A DNA stretch of 64,000 nt, taken from Salibacterium halotolerans (GTDB lineage Bacteria; Bacillota; Bacilli; Bacillales; Marinococcaceae). Positions 16,733-26,136 of this stretch are shown in pieces. The stretch spans positions 1 to 64,000 of the forward strand of contig NZ_FOXD01000005.1 in assembly GCF_900115625.1 (NCBI RefSeq), given 5' to 3'. The notes below the pieces were generated by a model. The model was not told where the DNA came from and made no database searches. It saw only the letters and a list, made by a program, of their open reading frames with translations. Both the position numbers and the translations under genes were made by a program. Each line of letters opens with the position of its first letter. Position 1 is the stretch's first letter.

Positions 16733-17887
16733 ATGGTTGACGAAATGAATAACGAAATGGCCGGTATGAATGAACTGCATGTTGGTGATATTGTGAACGC
16801 GAAGATCACCAAGGTGGAAGAAAAACAGGCTTATGCGGACGCGGGTTACAAAGTGGATGCCGTCATTCCGATAAGTGAATTGTCCAGTCTGCACGTAGAA
16901 AAAGTAGACGACATTCTTCAGGAAGATGATGAACTGGAATGCAAGGTGACAAAAGTCGAAGATGACGAACTGGTTCTTTCCCGCCGGGCGGCGCTCGCCG
17001 ATAAAGCATGGGGAGAACTCCAGGAAAAGTTCAATAATGGTGACATTCTCGAAGCTGAAGTAGCGGAAGTGGTTAAAGGAGGTCTTGTTGTTGATCTCGG
17101 TGTCCGCGGCTTTATCCCTGCTTCTCTTGTGGAGCGTCATTTCGTGGAAGACTTCACTGATTACAAAGGGAGAACCCTGCGTTTGAAAATCGCCGAAATC
17201 GATCCGGAAGACAACAAACTCATTCTTTCACAGCGCGCCGTGCTGGATGAGGAAGCTGATCAACAGAAAAAAGAACTGCTGGAAAATCTTCAGGTTGGGG
17301 ATGTTGTCAAAGGAACCGTACAGCGTCTCACTGATTTTGGCGCGTTTGTAGATATCGGCGGCGTAGATGGTCTTGTCCATATTTCCCAGATGGCTCATCA
17401 CAGAGTGGAATCACCGGGTGAAATCGTCAATGAAGGTGATGAAATCGATGTCAAGATCCTTGCAGTGGATTCGGAAAGTGAACGGGTTTCTCTCTCCATT
17501 AAAGAGACGCTTCCCGGACCTTGGACTACAATCGATGGACAGATGGAAGCCGGAGATATTGTGGAAGGACAGGTTAAACGTCTTGTTTCTTTCGGTGCAT
17601 TTGTTGAAGTCTCTCCGGGAGTAGAAGGACTTGTTCACATATCCCAAATCGCCAACCGTCATATCGGTACACCGAGCGAGGTTCTGGAAGAAGGTCAGGC
17701 GGTTAATGTGAAAGTACTGGATATCAATCCGGCTGAACAGCGTATTTCCCTCAGTATCCGGGAACTTGAAAGAGAAGATACCCCCAATCAAAAAGTCCAG
17801 GAGGAGTATGAAGCGCCGGAAGAAGATCATTCCGGATTTTCGCTGGGAGATATGATTGGGGATAAACTTAAAAAGTATAAAGAATAG
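16733..17887 (+). CDS. ypfD: S1 RNA-binding domain protein, ribosomal protein S1 homologue
   Basis: A 384-residue protein built from four S1 domains (about 15-85, 103-172, 190-258 and 275-345), each opening with a GD-I/V-V/L pattern, followed by an acidic tail. Firmicute S1 homologues have four repeats rather than the six of E. coli, and B. subtilis YpfD is dispensable. The ATG at 16733 follows GGAGG. Position after cmk-plsC matches B. subtilis. Confidence 0.92.
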   Translation: MVDEMNNEMAGMNELHVGDIVNAKITKVEEKQAYADAGYKVDAVIPISELSSLHVEKVDDILQEDDELECKVTKVEDDELVLSRRAALADKAWGELQEKFNNGDILEAEVAEVVKGGLVVDLGVRGFIPASLVERHFVEDFTDYKGRTLRLKIAEIDPEDNKLILSQRAVLDEEADQQKKELLENLQVGDVVKGTVQRLTDFGAFVDIGGVDGLVHISQMAHHRVESPGEIVNEGDEIDVKILAVDSESERVSLSIKETLPGPWTTIDGQMEAGDIVEGQVKRLVSFGAFVEVSPGVEGLVHISQIANRHIGTPSEVLEEGQAVNVKVLDINPAEQRISLSIRELEREDTPNQKVQEEYEAPEEDHSGFSLGDMIGDKLKKYKE

Positions 17888-17899
17888 GAGACGGGTAAC

Positions 17900-18961
17900 G
17901 TGACAAGGTCTGAACGAAAAAGGGATCACATTCAATACGCTTTATCTACAGGGATGCCTTCCTGGAACAGTCTGGATGATATCCGTTTCGTTCATAACAG
18001 CTTACCTGAAACTTCTGTTTCGGAAATCGATGTATCTGTAATAAACGGCGGACTTGCTTTAAGTTCGCCGTTTATTATTAATGCGATGACCGGAGGCGGA
18101 GGAACGGAGACGGAACATATTAACCGTTCTCTCGCCCGGGCTGCGGCTGAAACAGGTGCAGCTATGGCTGTGGGGTCCCAGATGGGAGCTGTCAAAGATG
18201 AACGGGAATGGTACACATTTGAAACAGTGCGTGCCAATCATCCAAACGGCCGTGTTTTTGCCAACCTTGGCAGTGAATTGACACCGGATCAGGCGGTGAA
18301 AGCTGTGGAAATGCTGAAAGCCGATGCCCTTCAAATTCATTTGAATGTTATTCAGGAGCTGGTAATGCCGGAAGGGGACCGGGATTTCAGAGGTGCAATT
18401 GATCGCATAAAGAAAACAGTTCAGGCAGTGGATGTTCCTGTCATTGTAAAAGAAACGGGATTTGGAATGAGCGCGGAGAACGTAAAAGCATTGGAACGTA
18501 TCGGTGTTTCCGTTGTCGATATAGGCGGCCACGGCGGGACTAACTTCTCCCGGATTGAAAATCAGCGGCGTGAGCGGCATCTGTCTTTCTTTGATGAATG
18601 GGGTATTCCTACAGCAGCATCTATTGCAGAAGCTGCATCTTTAAAAAGCACTCTTTCTTTGACGGCCTCAGGCGGCATTCGTAACGGGGTGGAAGCAGCC
18701 AAAGCCATTGCGCTCGGTGCAGATGCTGCTGCTCTGGCAGGAAGCGTTCTCGCTGCATTGAAAAACGGCGGCCGGGAAGAGGCAGCATCATTTCTGCATC
18801 AATGTATGGATGAGTTGAAAATGGTTATGACAGCCTCAGGAGCCTCCACGATTTCCGAACTGAAAACCGTACCGGTTGTTATAGAAGGAAAGACGAAAGA
18901 ATGGCTTAACGAAAGAGGAATTGACACAAAAGCCTACAGTCAGCGTCATGCGGACCGGTAG
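17900..18961 (+). CDS. fni: Isopentenyl-diphosphate delta-isomerase, type 2 (FMN)
   Basis: Interconverts IPP and DMAPP using reduced FMN, feeding the polyprenyl chain made by HepS/HepT elsewhere in the window. The 353 residues show RKRDHIQYAL near 6-15, NAMTGGG (about 61-67), the QIHLNVIQELVMPEGD substrate loop, VIVKETGFGMS, and GGHGGT plus SGGIRNG for phosphate binding of the flavin. GTG is the start, with GGAGACGGG upstream, 12 bases after ypfD. Confidence 0.95.
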   Translation: MTRSERKRDHIQYALSTGMPSWNSLDDIRFVHNSLPETSVSEIDVSVINGGLALSSPFIINAMTGGGGTETEHINRSLARAAAETGAAMAVGSQMGAVKDEREWYTFETVRANHPNGRVFANLGSELTPDQAVKAVEMLKADALQIHLNVIQELVMPEGDRDFRGAIDRIKKTVQAVDVPVIVKETGFGMSAENVKALERIGVSVVDIGGHGGTNFSRIENQRRERHLSFFDEWGIPTAASIAEAASLKSTLSLTASGGIRNGVEAAKAIALGADAAALAGSVLAALKNGGREEAASFLHQCMDELKMVMTASGASTISELKTVPVVIEGKTKEWLNERGIDTKAYSQRHADR

Positions 18962-19022
18962 CAGGACGCCGCTGTTTGAAAAACGTCTGATATGGTTATG
19001 CTGATGAAAAAAAGGAAAAAAA

Positions 19023-19622
19023 ATGAATAGTATTTTATGCCTCATCATCTTATGGCACATATGGATGATCCAGACGTTTTTTGCTTCGAAAAATACATAC
19101 AGAACCTTGTCGGCTGCTTGTGTTCTTATGATCATTATTCTGTTCCCTGTGGAGTGGCAGGCAGCTTCTATCGTCATTCATCCAGCCTTCCTGCTTTTGT
19201 ATGCGGGGGGGATGCTTCTATTTCCCGCTATGCCTTCCGGTAGAAAAAGAAAAACTCTTTATTTATCCGGGGCTTTCGCTTTTTTGTTTGCTGCGGCAAG
19301 ACTGGCGGAATGGTATGAACCTGTAGTGTTTCTTTTTGGACACGCTGTCACTTACCTTTCTTTTTTTTCTATTCTTTTTCTCATTTTCGGAAAGTCTCTG
19401 TATGAGCGTGTGTCCATGGCTGTAACGGCCTGCTCGTCCGGAGAAATACTCTGCCGGATTTACCTCAGCCGGTTAACGGACAATATGGTACTTGGAGACC
19501 TGCAGCTCTTAAAAATCATTCTTTTACTGCTTTTATTGCTTCATATTTATGATGCAGCGGCAAAAGGGATGAAGGTATTTGTGCGAAAGGAGACTGGCTC
19601 GTTACCGGGTTTGCCCCGTTAA
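19023..19622 (+). CDS. yphA: YphA-like polytopic membrane protein
   Basis: A 199-residue hydrophobic protein with about six membrane segments and a short basic C-terminal tail. It contains no catalytic motif that I recognise. Size and place between fni and der equal B. subtilis yphA, a membrane protein of unknown function. The ATG follows AAAAGGAAAAAA, a modest ribosome site. Confidence 0.75.
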   Translation: MNSILCLIILWHIWMIQTFFASKNTYRTLSAACVLMIIILFPVEWQAASIVIHPAFLLLYAGGMLLFPAMPSGRKRKTLYLSGAFAFLFAAARLAEWYEPVVFLFGHAVTYLSFFSILFLIFGKSLYERVSMAVTACSSGEILCRIYLSRLTDNMVLGDLQLLKIILLLLLLLHIYDAAAKGMKVFVRKETGSLPGLPR

Positions 19623-19770
19623 GCCTGCATCTGCTACAATAAAAAAGCTGTTTATCCCGTTTTGACAGACTGGGACTCTGCAGAAGTCCCGGGTTCGGTA
19701 TGTCTCCATCAGAGAGTGGGAACAAAAGAGCATTTATATTATGTAAGTGAACAAGAAAGGAAAGAGCACA

Positions 19771-21084
19771 ATGTCCAAACCTGTAGTTGCAATCGTCGGT
19801 AGACCGAATGTCGGCAAATCCACCATTTTTAACCGAATGGCAGGGGAAAGACTGGCGATTGTGGAAGATGTTCCCGGTGTTACCAGGGATAGAGTTTACA
19901 GCAAAGCAGAATGGGTGAACCAGGAATTTAATATTATTGATACAGGCGGAATTGATGTCGGCGGAGGTTCGTTGTTTCAAGAGATGCGCCAGCAGGCCGA
20001 AATCGCAGTAGACGAGGCGGATGTTATTGTATTCCTCGTTAATGGCCGCGACGGCGTGACAGGTGCAGATGAAGAAGTTGCCTCTCTATTATTCCGGGCG
20101 GACAAACCGGTCGTTGTGGGTGTGAACAAGATTGATAACCTCGAAATGCAGATGAACATTTATGATTTCTATCGTCTCGGGTTCGGAGAAGTGTATCCTG
20201 TATCGGGTTCGCACGGACTGGGTCTTGGGGATATGCTGGATGCGGTTATTCACCATTTCCCGGCAGACGAAGATGATGACTACGAAGAAGACACGATCAG
20301 AATGGCGGTTATAGGCCGTCCGAATGTGGGGAAATCGTCGCTCGTTAACGCTGTGCTCGGAGAAGAACGGGTCATTGTCAGCGACATGCCGGGAACGACA
20401 AGAGATGCTGTCGATACAGTGTTTGAAAGAGACGGTCAGGAATATGCTCTTATTGACACGGCAGGTATGCGCAAACGCGGCAAAGTGTATGAAAATACCG
20501 AAAAATACAGTGTAATGAGAGCCTTGCGCGCCATTGAGCGTTCTGATGTTGTTTTGATGGTCATCGATGGCGAGGAAGGTATCCTCGAACAGGACAAGAA
20601 AATAGCCGGATATGCTGAAGATGCCGGAAGAGCCATTGTTATGGTCGTAAACAAGTGGGATGCCGTGGAAAAAGATGATAAAACGATGTCGCGCTTCACC
20701 GATGATATCCGCGATGGGTTTCAGTTTCTGCCGTATGCCCCGATTCTTTTTCTCTCGGCCGTGACGAAGCAGCGTATGCAGCACCTTCTCCCAATGGTGA
20801 AAGAAGTGGCGGACAATCATAACCTGAGGGTGCCGACGAATGTTCTCAATGACGTCATTGTAGATGCTGTCATTATGAACCCGACGCCTACAGATGGCCT
20901 CAGACGTCTGCGCATTAATTATGCGACCCAGGTTGCGGTCGGACCGCCGACTATTGTTTTATTTGTAAATGATCCTGATCTGCTTCATTTTTCCTACCAT
21001 CGTTATCTGGAAAATAGACTTCGCGAAGCTTTTCACTTTGAAGGCACTCCGATCAAGATCTTCGCGAGAAAGAAAAGTGAATAA
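19771..21084 (+). CDS. der: Ribosome-associated GTPase Der (EngA)
   Basis: Essential GTPase for 50S subunit maturation. The 437-residue protein has two tandem G domains, with GRPNVGKST at 10-18 and GRPNVGKSS near 180, each followed by DTGG or DTAG and NKID or NKWD, plus a C-terminal KH-like domain. The ATG at 19771 has GAAAGGAAAG upstream and gives the family length (436 in B. subtilis). The in-frame GTG eight codons earlier is less likely. Confidence 0.96.
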   Translation: MSKPVVAIVGRPNVGKSTIFNRMAGERLAIVEDVPGVTRDRVYSKAEWVNQEFNIIDTGGIDVGGGSLFQEMRQQAEIAVDEADVIVFLVNGRDGVTGADEEVASLLFRADKPVVVGVNKIDNLEMQMNIYDFYRLGFGEVYPVSGSHGLGLGDMLDAVIHHFPADEDDDYEEDTIRMAVIGRPNVGKSSLVNAVLGEERVIVSDMPGTTRDAVDTVFERDGQEYALIDTAGMRKRGKVYENTEKYSVMRALRAIERSDVVLMVIDGEEGILEQDKKIAGYAEDAGRAIVMVVNKWDAVEKDDKTMSRFTDDIRDGFQFLPYAPILFLSAVTKQRMQHLLPMVKEVADNHNLRVPTNVLNDVIVDAVIMNPTPTDGLRRLRINYATQVAVGPPTIVLFVNDPDLLHFSYHRYLENRLREAFHFEGTPIKIFARKKSE

Positions 21085-21117
21085 CCGGTATTATTTCTCA
21101 TTCAAAGGAGAATTCCA

Positions 21118-21762
21118 GTGGAACTTATATTTTCAATCGGGCTCGCTTATCTTCTGGGCTCCATCAGTTTCAGCTATGTTATTGCCTGGAACATAAAAAA
21201 AATAGATATCCGCCATCACGGCAGCGGTAATGCAGGAGCCACAAATATACTGAGAGTGCTTGGCAAGGGTCCCGCCATTTTGGTACTTTCCCTTGATGTG
21301 TTAAAAGGGGTGGCTGCGGTCTGGATAGCAAGACTGTTTGAGATTACAGATATTTTTCCTGTTTTCACAGCGTTCGGTGAAGTGGAGGGGATGGCTTCAG
21401 CTCTTGCCGGAGCAGCTGCGATCGCCGGTCATAACTGGCCTGTTTATTACGGATTTAAAGGCGGGAAAGGTGTAGCGACAACCATTGGTGTGGTGGCAAG
21501 TCTCGTCTTTTTTCCGGCGGTCTATGTCGGGATAGCTGCGATACTGTCGATTGTTTTTACACGCTACGTGTCTCTCGGATCGCTTATTTTTGCATTGGCT
21601 ACTCCTGTCGTTATTGCTCTGACTAATTTCCATTACGATCATCCGCCTCCCTATTTTTATTTAACGGCAGTCATTGGCGTACTTGCCATATGGAAACACC
21701 GCAGCAATATTAAACGGTTGGTACAAGGGAATGAACATAAAATAGGCAGTAAAGTATCCTGA
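21118..21762 (+). CDS. plsY: Acyl-phosphate:glycerol-3-phosphate acyltransferase PlsY
   Basis: Membrane enzyme transferring an acyl chain from acyl-phosphate to glycerol-3-phosphate. The 214 residues have the three conserved cytoplasmic motifs: GSGNAGATN near 36-44, GHNWPVYYGFKGGKGVAT near 107-124, and the WKHRSNIKRL segment near the C-terminus. GTG start with AAGGAG upstream. Standing between der and gpsA, it places acceptor synthesis and first acylation together. B. subtilis keeps plsY elsewhere. Confidence 0.94.
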   Translation: MELIFSIGLAYLLGSISFSYVIAWNIKKIDIRHHGSGNAGATNILRVLGKGPAILVLSLDVLKGVAAVWIARLFEITDIFPVFTAFGEVEGMASALAGAAAIAGHNWPVYYGFKGGKGVATTIGVVASLVFFPAVYVGIAAILSIVFTRYVSLGSLIFALATPVVIALTNFHYDHPPPYFYLTAVIGVLAIWKHRSNIKRLVQGNEHKIGSKVS

Positions 21763-21780
21763 TAAGAAAGGCGGGACAGT

Positions 21781-22866
21781 ATGGCGGATAAGGTCGCAGT
21801 TATTGGAGCGGGCAGCTGGGGTACAGCTTTGGCATCCGTTCTGGCAGGTAACGGACAGGACGTGCGGTTATGGACAAGAAGAGAAGATCATGCGGAAGAA
21901 ATCAATCATTATCACACCAATCATAATTACCTTCCCGGCTTTCAAATTTCTGAAGCTGTTCAGGCTTTCACCGATTTAGGCAGCTGCACCCGCGACGCAG
22001 ATTACATTCTGCTCGTTGTACCGGCAAAAGCCGTACGGGACATGATGAAAGAGCTTCGTCCGTTTATGTCGGAGGAGACTGTATTGATTCATGCTTCCAA
22101 AGGAATTGAACCCGGCACATCCAAACGTATTTCTGAAGTGATCGAAGAAGAACAGGCCGACGCTGCCGCGGGCAGTATTGTTGTGTTGTCCGGACCGAGT
22201 CACGCGGAGGAAGTGTGCGCAGAGCAGCCGACGACAGTCACCGTTTCTTCCAATGATACACTTGCTGCAGAAAAAGTTCAGGGATTATTCATGAACCACT
22301 ATTTCCGCGTGTATACGAACCGGGATATCATCGGAGTCGAAATTGGAGGCGCATTAAAAAATATCATTGCTCTTGGAATCGGAATGACCGACGGGCTTGG
22401 TTTTGGGGATAACGCCAAAGCCGCCTTTATGACGCGGGGGCTCGCTGAAATTTCACGTCTGGGTGTCACATTGGGGGCGAGCCCGCTGACGTTTAACGGT
22501 CTCTCCGGTCTAGGCGACTTGATTGTAACCTGTTTCAGCCGCCACAGCCGGAACCGCCGTGCTGGTGAAAAAATAGGAAACGGCGCACCGCTGAATGACG
22601 TCCTCGAAGAAATGGGTATGGTGGTGGAAGGAGTCAGGACGACTAAGGCTGTTTATGAACTTGCTAAGGTTCAGAGTGTGGAGATGCCGATCACAGAAGC
22701 TCTGTATGAGGTTTTGTTTGAAGAAGTAAAACCTGAAGAAGCCGTCCGTCAGTTGATGGCGAGAGAGCGCAAACACGAAGAAGAAAACATGTCCCTGCTG
22801 CTTGATCCTGATTTTCAGGAAAAATGGAACGCTTCAAGGAACAATCCCGGGACAGACAGACAATAA
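21781..22866 (+). CDS. gpsA: NAD(P)-dependent glycerol-3-phosphate dehydrogenase
   Basis: Reduces dihydroxyacetone phosphate to glycerol-3-phosphate for phospholipids. The 361 residues begin with the Rossmann motif GAGSWGTALAS at 8-18. Catalytic Lys sits in GGALKNIIALGIG, and NTK-like FGDNAKAAFMTRGL follows. The C-terminus is about 15 residues longer than B. subtilis GpsA. It starts 18 bases after plsY with GAAAGGCGGG upstream. Confidence 0.95.
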   Translation: MADKVAVIGAGSWGTALASVLAGNGQDVRLWTRREDHAEEINHYHTNHNYLPGFQISEAVQAFTDLGSCTRDADYILLVVPAKAVRDMMKELRPFMSEETVLIHASKGIEPGTSKRISEVIEEEQADAAAGSIVVLSGPSHAEEVCAEQPTTVTVSSNDTLAAEKVQGLFMNHYFRVYTNRDIIGVEIGGALKNIIALGIGMTDGLGFGDNAKAAFMTRGLAEISRLGVTLGASPLTFNGLSGLGDLIVTCFSRHSRNRRAGEKIGNGAPLNDVLEEMGMVVEGVRTTKAVYELAKVQSVEMPITEALYEVLFEEVKPEEAVRQLMARERKHEEENMSLLLDPDFQEKWNASRNNPGTDRQ

Positions 22867-22871
22867 GAAAG

Positions 22872-22923
22872 CACGCCTTTCTCCGGCCCCGCATAGAATG
22901 GGGTGAATCGTGAGAAAGGGAGG
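22872..22923 (+). promoter_or_regulatory. Sporulation-type promoter box nested in a ribosome-site-masking hairpin (spoVIF)
   Basis: CCTTTCTC (22876-22883) is the exact complement of GAGAAAGG (22912-22919), the 5' part of the spoVIF ribosome site. Inside the loop, CATAGAATG (22892-22900) resembles a sigma-E/sigma-K -10 box, with CAC about 17 bases upstream as a possible sigma-K -35. RNA starting after this box would lack the 5' arm. Read-through RNA from gpsA would contain both arms. Confidence 0.55.
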
Positions 22924-22930
22924 CTGCTGT

Positions 22931-23194
22931 ATGAAGCACAGTGATTCAATGTTTGAAAATATCGAAAAAAATACCAATGTGAAACAGGAAGATATCATGA
23001 AATTAGTCCAATCACTGCAGGGAGCTGATTTCCAGGATGAGAAAACGGTACGCAGAGTAATCCGGGATGTCGGTGCTCTTGCCGGTAAACCCGTTTCCGC
23101 CCGGAAAGAAGATGAGTTGACGAAGGCTGTCATGAATCGTGATATCCCTCTCGATCTGGCTTCTTTAAGTAAATGGTTTCAGTCCAGTCGATGA
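22931..23194 (+). CDS. spoVIF: Stage VI sporulation protein F (SpoVIF-like)
   Basis: An 87-residue protein matching the SpoVIF family (YjcC in B. subtilis, needed for late coat assembly). It has an FENIEKNTNVKQEDIMKL N-terminus, a QGADFQDEKTVRRVIRDV centre and a helical end. The ATG at 22931 has GGGAGG 7 bases upstream. An in-frame GTG seven codons earlier lacks one. It lies 64 bases after gpsA. The intergenic hairpin and promoter box suggest separate, sporulation-linked expression (inference). Confidence 0.85.
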   Translation: MKHSDSMFENIEKNTNVKQEDIMKLVQSLQGADFQDEKTVRRVIRDVGALAGKPVSARKEDELTKAVMNRDIPLDLASLSKWFQSSR

Positions 23195-23311
23195 AAGCAG
23201 AAATTTTCTTTCCGTTTCAGAGGCGAATGCTCATTCCAACAGATCCGTTCATGAATACAGTAAACAGAGTAGAAGGAAGGCTGTGCTGAAAAAAGGAAAG
23301 AATATAGCCGG

Positions 23312-23350
23312 AAACCAGCCGTACTCCGCCCCGGTACCGGCTGGTTTTTC
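23312..23350 (+). terminator. Rho-independent terminator downstream of spoVIF
   Basis: Stem AAACCAGCCG (23312-23321) with CGGCTGGTTT (23338-23347), followed by T residues. The remaining bases of the 244-base gap to the next gene hold only a possible TATAAT at about 23404-23409 and no gene I can support. Confidence 0.85.
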
Positions 23351-23438
23351 ATGATTTTGTCACTGCCTTCTTCGGTTCATCCGACAGAACAGGGGGTTAA
23401 TGTGTTATAATGTGATGTTGAAAAAGGGGGATAAAGCG

Positions 23439-23633
23439 ATGACGCCCTTACAAAATATGTGGTTCGCTTTTTTCGGGATTTTTTTGATGTTTGCTTCAGC
23501 AATGCTGTCTCTCTTATCCCATAAACTATCAGGATTCTGGCGTTTTCTTGTTCTGTCTGTTTCCTTTATCTTTCTGGTAACAGCTGGATTAATTGTACTT
23601 ATTATTGTGATAAGAGGGCCGCTTGCGGACTAA
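23439..23633 (+). CDS. yphE: YphE-like DUF2768 small membrane protein
   Basis: A 64-residue protein with two membrane segments (about 7-26 and 33-57), beginning MTPLQNMWFAFFGI, like the DUF2768 proteins near gpsA in Bacillus. The ATG at 23439 has AAAAGGGGG 8 bases upstream. In-frame upstream codons are not supported. Function is unknown. It shares an operon with yphF, 46 bases downstream. Confidence 0.8.
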   Translation: MTPLQNMWFAFFGIFLMFASAMLSLLSHKLSGFWRFLVLSVSFIFLVTAGLIVLIIVIRGPLAD

Positions 23634-23679
23634 ACACATAAAATGATGCTCCTCATCGGACGGCAGGAGGTGGACGCTG

Positions 23680-24405
23680 TTGAAACGATACATTTCCCTG
23701 CTTGGCGGCATGGCAGCTATGGTTATTCTATTATCGGGGTGCCTGTTTCCGCAGAATCAGCGCGCGGAAAATCAAACCCCATATGAATCACAGCTGCGCT
23801 CTGTCCAGCAGGCAGTTGAACAGTATCAAAAGGATACCGGTGTGCTGCCCATCCGCACCGTGGAAGCGGATACACCGGTCTATCAGAAATATCAGATTTC
23901 ATTCAACGAATTAATACCACGTTATATGCAGCAGCCGCCAGGGAATTCTTTTGAAAACGGCGGCAGCTACCGGTATGTAATTATTACGCCTGAAGAAGAC
24001 CCAACGGTAAAAGTTATTGATTTAAGCATTATGGATGAAGTGCAGAAGCTGGCACGTGCGGTCAACAGCTATATTGACAGTAATGAGTACGCGCCGATTA
24101 AGGAATCGGCTGGTCCCGGTGTTTTTGAAATAGATAATGAGCGTCTTGGCTACAGTGGCAAAATGCAGGTGGACAGCCCCTACCATGACGATACGTCGCT
24201 CCCTATGCTGATCAATGCCCAGGGGGAAGTGCGGATTGATTATGCGATAGACTTAAATATTGCGCTCGAGGAGTATGAACACGATTTGCATCCCGGAGAT
24301 GATATCAGGTCCATTCTGGCGCAGAACTCACCTATTGTTCCAGCTTATTCGGTACCATACACGCTTAATGAAAGCGGAGAACCGGTTTTTAAAGAAAGCA
24401 GCTGA
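23680..24405 (+). CDS. yphF: YphF-like lipoprotein
   Basis: A 241-residue predicted lipoprotein: basic start, hydrophobic stretch and lipobox LLSGC (Cys about 21), after which the mature protein is acidic and soluble. It has no enzymatic motif that I recognise. TTG is the start, with AGGAGGTGG 6 bases upstream. Position before spoIVA and size equal B. subtilis YphF. A strong terminator follows. Confidence 0.85.
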   Translation: MKRYISLLGGMAAMVILLSGCLFPQNQRAENQTPYESQLRSVQQAVEQYQKDTGVLPIRTVEADTPVYQKYQISFNELIPRYMQQPPGNSFENGGSYRYVIITPEEDPTVKVIDLSIMDEVQKLARAVNSYIDSNEYAPIKESAGPGVFEIDNERLGYSGKMQVDSPYHDDTSLPMLINAQGEVRIDYAIDLNIALEEYEHDLHPGDDIRSILAQNSPIVPAYSVPYTLNESGEPVFKESS

Positions 24406-24416
24406 ATAGAAGCATA

Positions 24417-24461
24417 TAAAAATGCCGGACGATTATTTACTGAATCGTCCGGCATTTTTAT
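24417..24461 (+). terminator. Rho-independent terminator after yphF
   Basis: A 14-bp perfect stem (24421-24434 with 24443-24456), with A-rich sequence before and T run after, so it may act in both directions. It isolates spoIVA from the upstream genes. Confidence 0.9.
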
Positions 24462-24552
24462 ACCTGTTTATTGTAAGTTTCATGTTTTAAAGATCGGGCG
24501 TATTCTATGTTATTTACCGGCTTCGGATATAAACAGGGCATAAGTTATCCTG

Positions 24553-24580
24553 TGCATCATAGATATATATTGTCATACAT
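24553..24580 (+). promoter_or_regulatory. Candidate sigma-E promoter of spoIVA
   Basis: CATACAT at 24574-24580 matches the sigma-E -10 core CATACA. GCATCATA at 24553-24560, 13 bases upstream, is an acceptable -35. SpoIVA is a known sigma-E target in B. subtilis, which supports the call. Confidence 0.6.
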
Positions 24581-24622
24581 GTAAGACCGGTATCGGAATT
24601 TAATTGAACAGGAGGGGATCCA

Positions 24623-26104
24623 GTGGAAAAAGTGGATATCTTCAAGGATATCGCAGAACGGACCGGAGGAGATATATATTTAGGAGTTGTCGGCGCCGTC
24701 CGTACCGGTAAATCCACGTTTATTAAAAAATTCATGGAGCTGGTTGTACTTCCCAATATGGGAAGTGAAGTCGATAAAACAAGGGCGACGGATGAACTGC
24801 CGCAAAGTGCAGCTGGTCGTACCATTATGACCACAGAGCCGAAGTTTGTACCGAACAACGCGGTTTCGCTGGAGGTAGAAGAAGGACTGGAAGTAAATGT
24901 GCGGCTGGTAGACTGCGTCGGGTATACCGTCGAGGGAGCGAAGGGGTACGAGGATGAAAACGGCCCCCGTATGATTAACACTCCCTGGTACGAAGACCCT
25001 ATTCCATTTCAGGAGGCCGCTGAGATTGGTACGCGAAAAGTCATTCAGGAGCATTCGACCCTTGGAGTGGTTATTACTACAGATGGAACGATTGGAGACA
25101 TTCCCCGCGGTGATTACGTGGAAGCCGAAGACAGAGTAATGGAAGAACTGAACGAAGTAGGAAAACCTTATATTATGGTGATTAATTCCGTGCAGCCGCA
25201 TCATCCGGAAACAGAAGCACTCCGGCAGGAGCTGATGGCAGAACATGATGTTCCGGTACTGGCTCTAAGCATAGAAAGTATGACAGAGCACGATATTCAC
25301 CACGTATTAAGAGAAGTGCTTTTTGAATTTCCGGTTCATGAAGTGAACGTCAATCTGCCGAGCTGGGTGATGGTCCTCCGGGACAATCACTGGCTTCGTG
25401 AGGAATATGAACAATCCGTCCGCAACACGGTAAAAGACATCAAGCGGCTTCGGGATGTAGATAGAGTGGTGCAGCAGTTCGCCGGGAACTTTGAATTTAT
25501 AGAAGAAGCCGGATTAGCAGGTATTGAGATGGGCCGCGGGGTTGCTGAAATTGATCTGTATGCGCCGGAACATTTATACGATCAGATATTAAAGGAAGTC
25601 GTCGGGGTGGAAATCAGGGGAAAGGATCACCTGCTCCATTTAATGCAGGACTTTTCCCACGCCAAGCATGAATATGATCAAGTCAGTGAAGCTTTGAAAA
25701 TGGTAAAACAGACAGGTTACGGTATCGCAGCTCCAGCGTTAACCGATATGAGCCTGGATGAACCGGAAATAATTAAACAGGGATCACGTTTTGGTGTGAG
25801 ACTGAAAGCAGTGGCACCGTCCATTCACATGATCAAGGTGGATGTTGAATCTGAATTCGCTCCGATTATCGGAACCGAAAAGCAGAGTGAAGAACTCGTT
25901 CGTTATTTAATGCAGGACTTTGAAGAAAATCCATTGTCGATATGGAATTCCGATATTTTCGGGCGTTCCCTCAACTCCATTGTCCGCGAAGGGATACAGG
26001 CCAAATTGTCCCTGATGCCGGAAAACGCAAGATACAAACTGAAAGAAACATTGGAGCGTATCATCAATGAGGGCTCCGGAGGATTGATTGCGATCATACT
26101 GTAG
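24623..26104 (+). CDS. spoIVA: Stage IV sporulation protein A, coat morphogenetic ATPase
   Basis: Self-assembling ATPase that forms the basement layer of the spore coat around the forespore. The 493 residues begin with MEKVDIFKDIAERTGGDIYL. They carry Walker A GAVRTGKS at 24-31, the switch-like VDCVGYTVEGAKGY, and the conserved C-terminal GGLIAIIL that docks to the forespore through SpoVM. GTG is the start, with AGGAGGGG upstream. The 217-base gap before it contains the yphF terminator and a sigma-E-like promoter. Confidence 0.97.
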   Translation: MEKVDIFKDIAERTGGDIYLGVVGAVRTGKSTFIKKFMELVVLPNMGSEVDKTRATDELPQSAAGRTIMTTEPKFVPNNAVSLEVEEGLEVNVRLVDCVGYTVEGAKGYEDENGPRMINTPWYEDPIPFQEAAEIGTRKVIQEHSTLGVVITTDGTIGDIPRGDYVEAEDRVMEELNEVGKPYIMVINSVQPHHPETEALRQELMAEHDVPVLALSIESMTEHDIHHVLREVLFEFPVHEVNVNLPSWVMVLRDNHWLREEYEQSVRNTVKDIKRLRDVDRVVQQFAGNFEFIEEAGLAGIEMGRGVAEIDLYAPEHLYDQILKEVVGVEIRGKDHLLHLMQDFSHAKHEYDQVSEALKMVKQTGYGIAAPALTDMSLDEPEIIKQGSRFGVRLKAVAPSIHMIKVDVESEFAPIIGTEKQSEELVRYLMQDFEENPLSIWNSDIFGRSLNSIVREGIQAKLSLMPENARYKLKETLERIINEGSGGLIAIIL

Positions 26105-26136
26105 ACGATGGTTGAAGAAATCCGCGTAAAGAAGCA

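Noticed and set aside
19671-19689. Hairpin GGGACT/AGTCCC and GAGAGTGGGAAC before der, considered as a T-box leader
   Set aside because: There is no T-box consensus sequence, no specifier loop and no terminator, and der is not an aminoacyl-tRNA or amino-acid gene.
23194-23439. A 12-codon frame at about 23251 in the spoVIF-yphE gap
   Set aside because: No ribosome site and too short to support.
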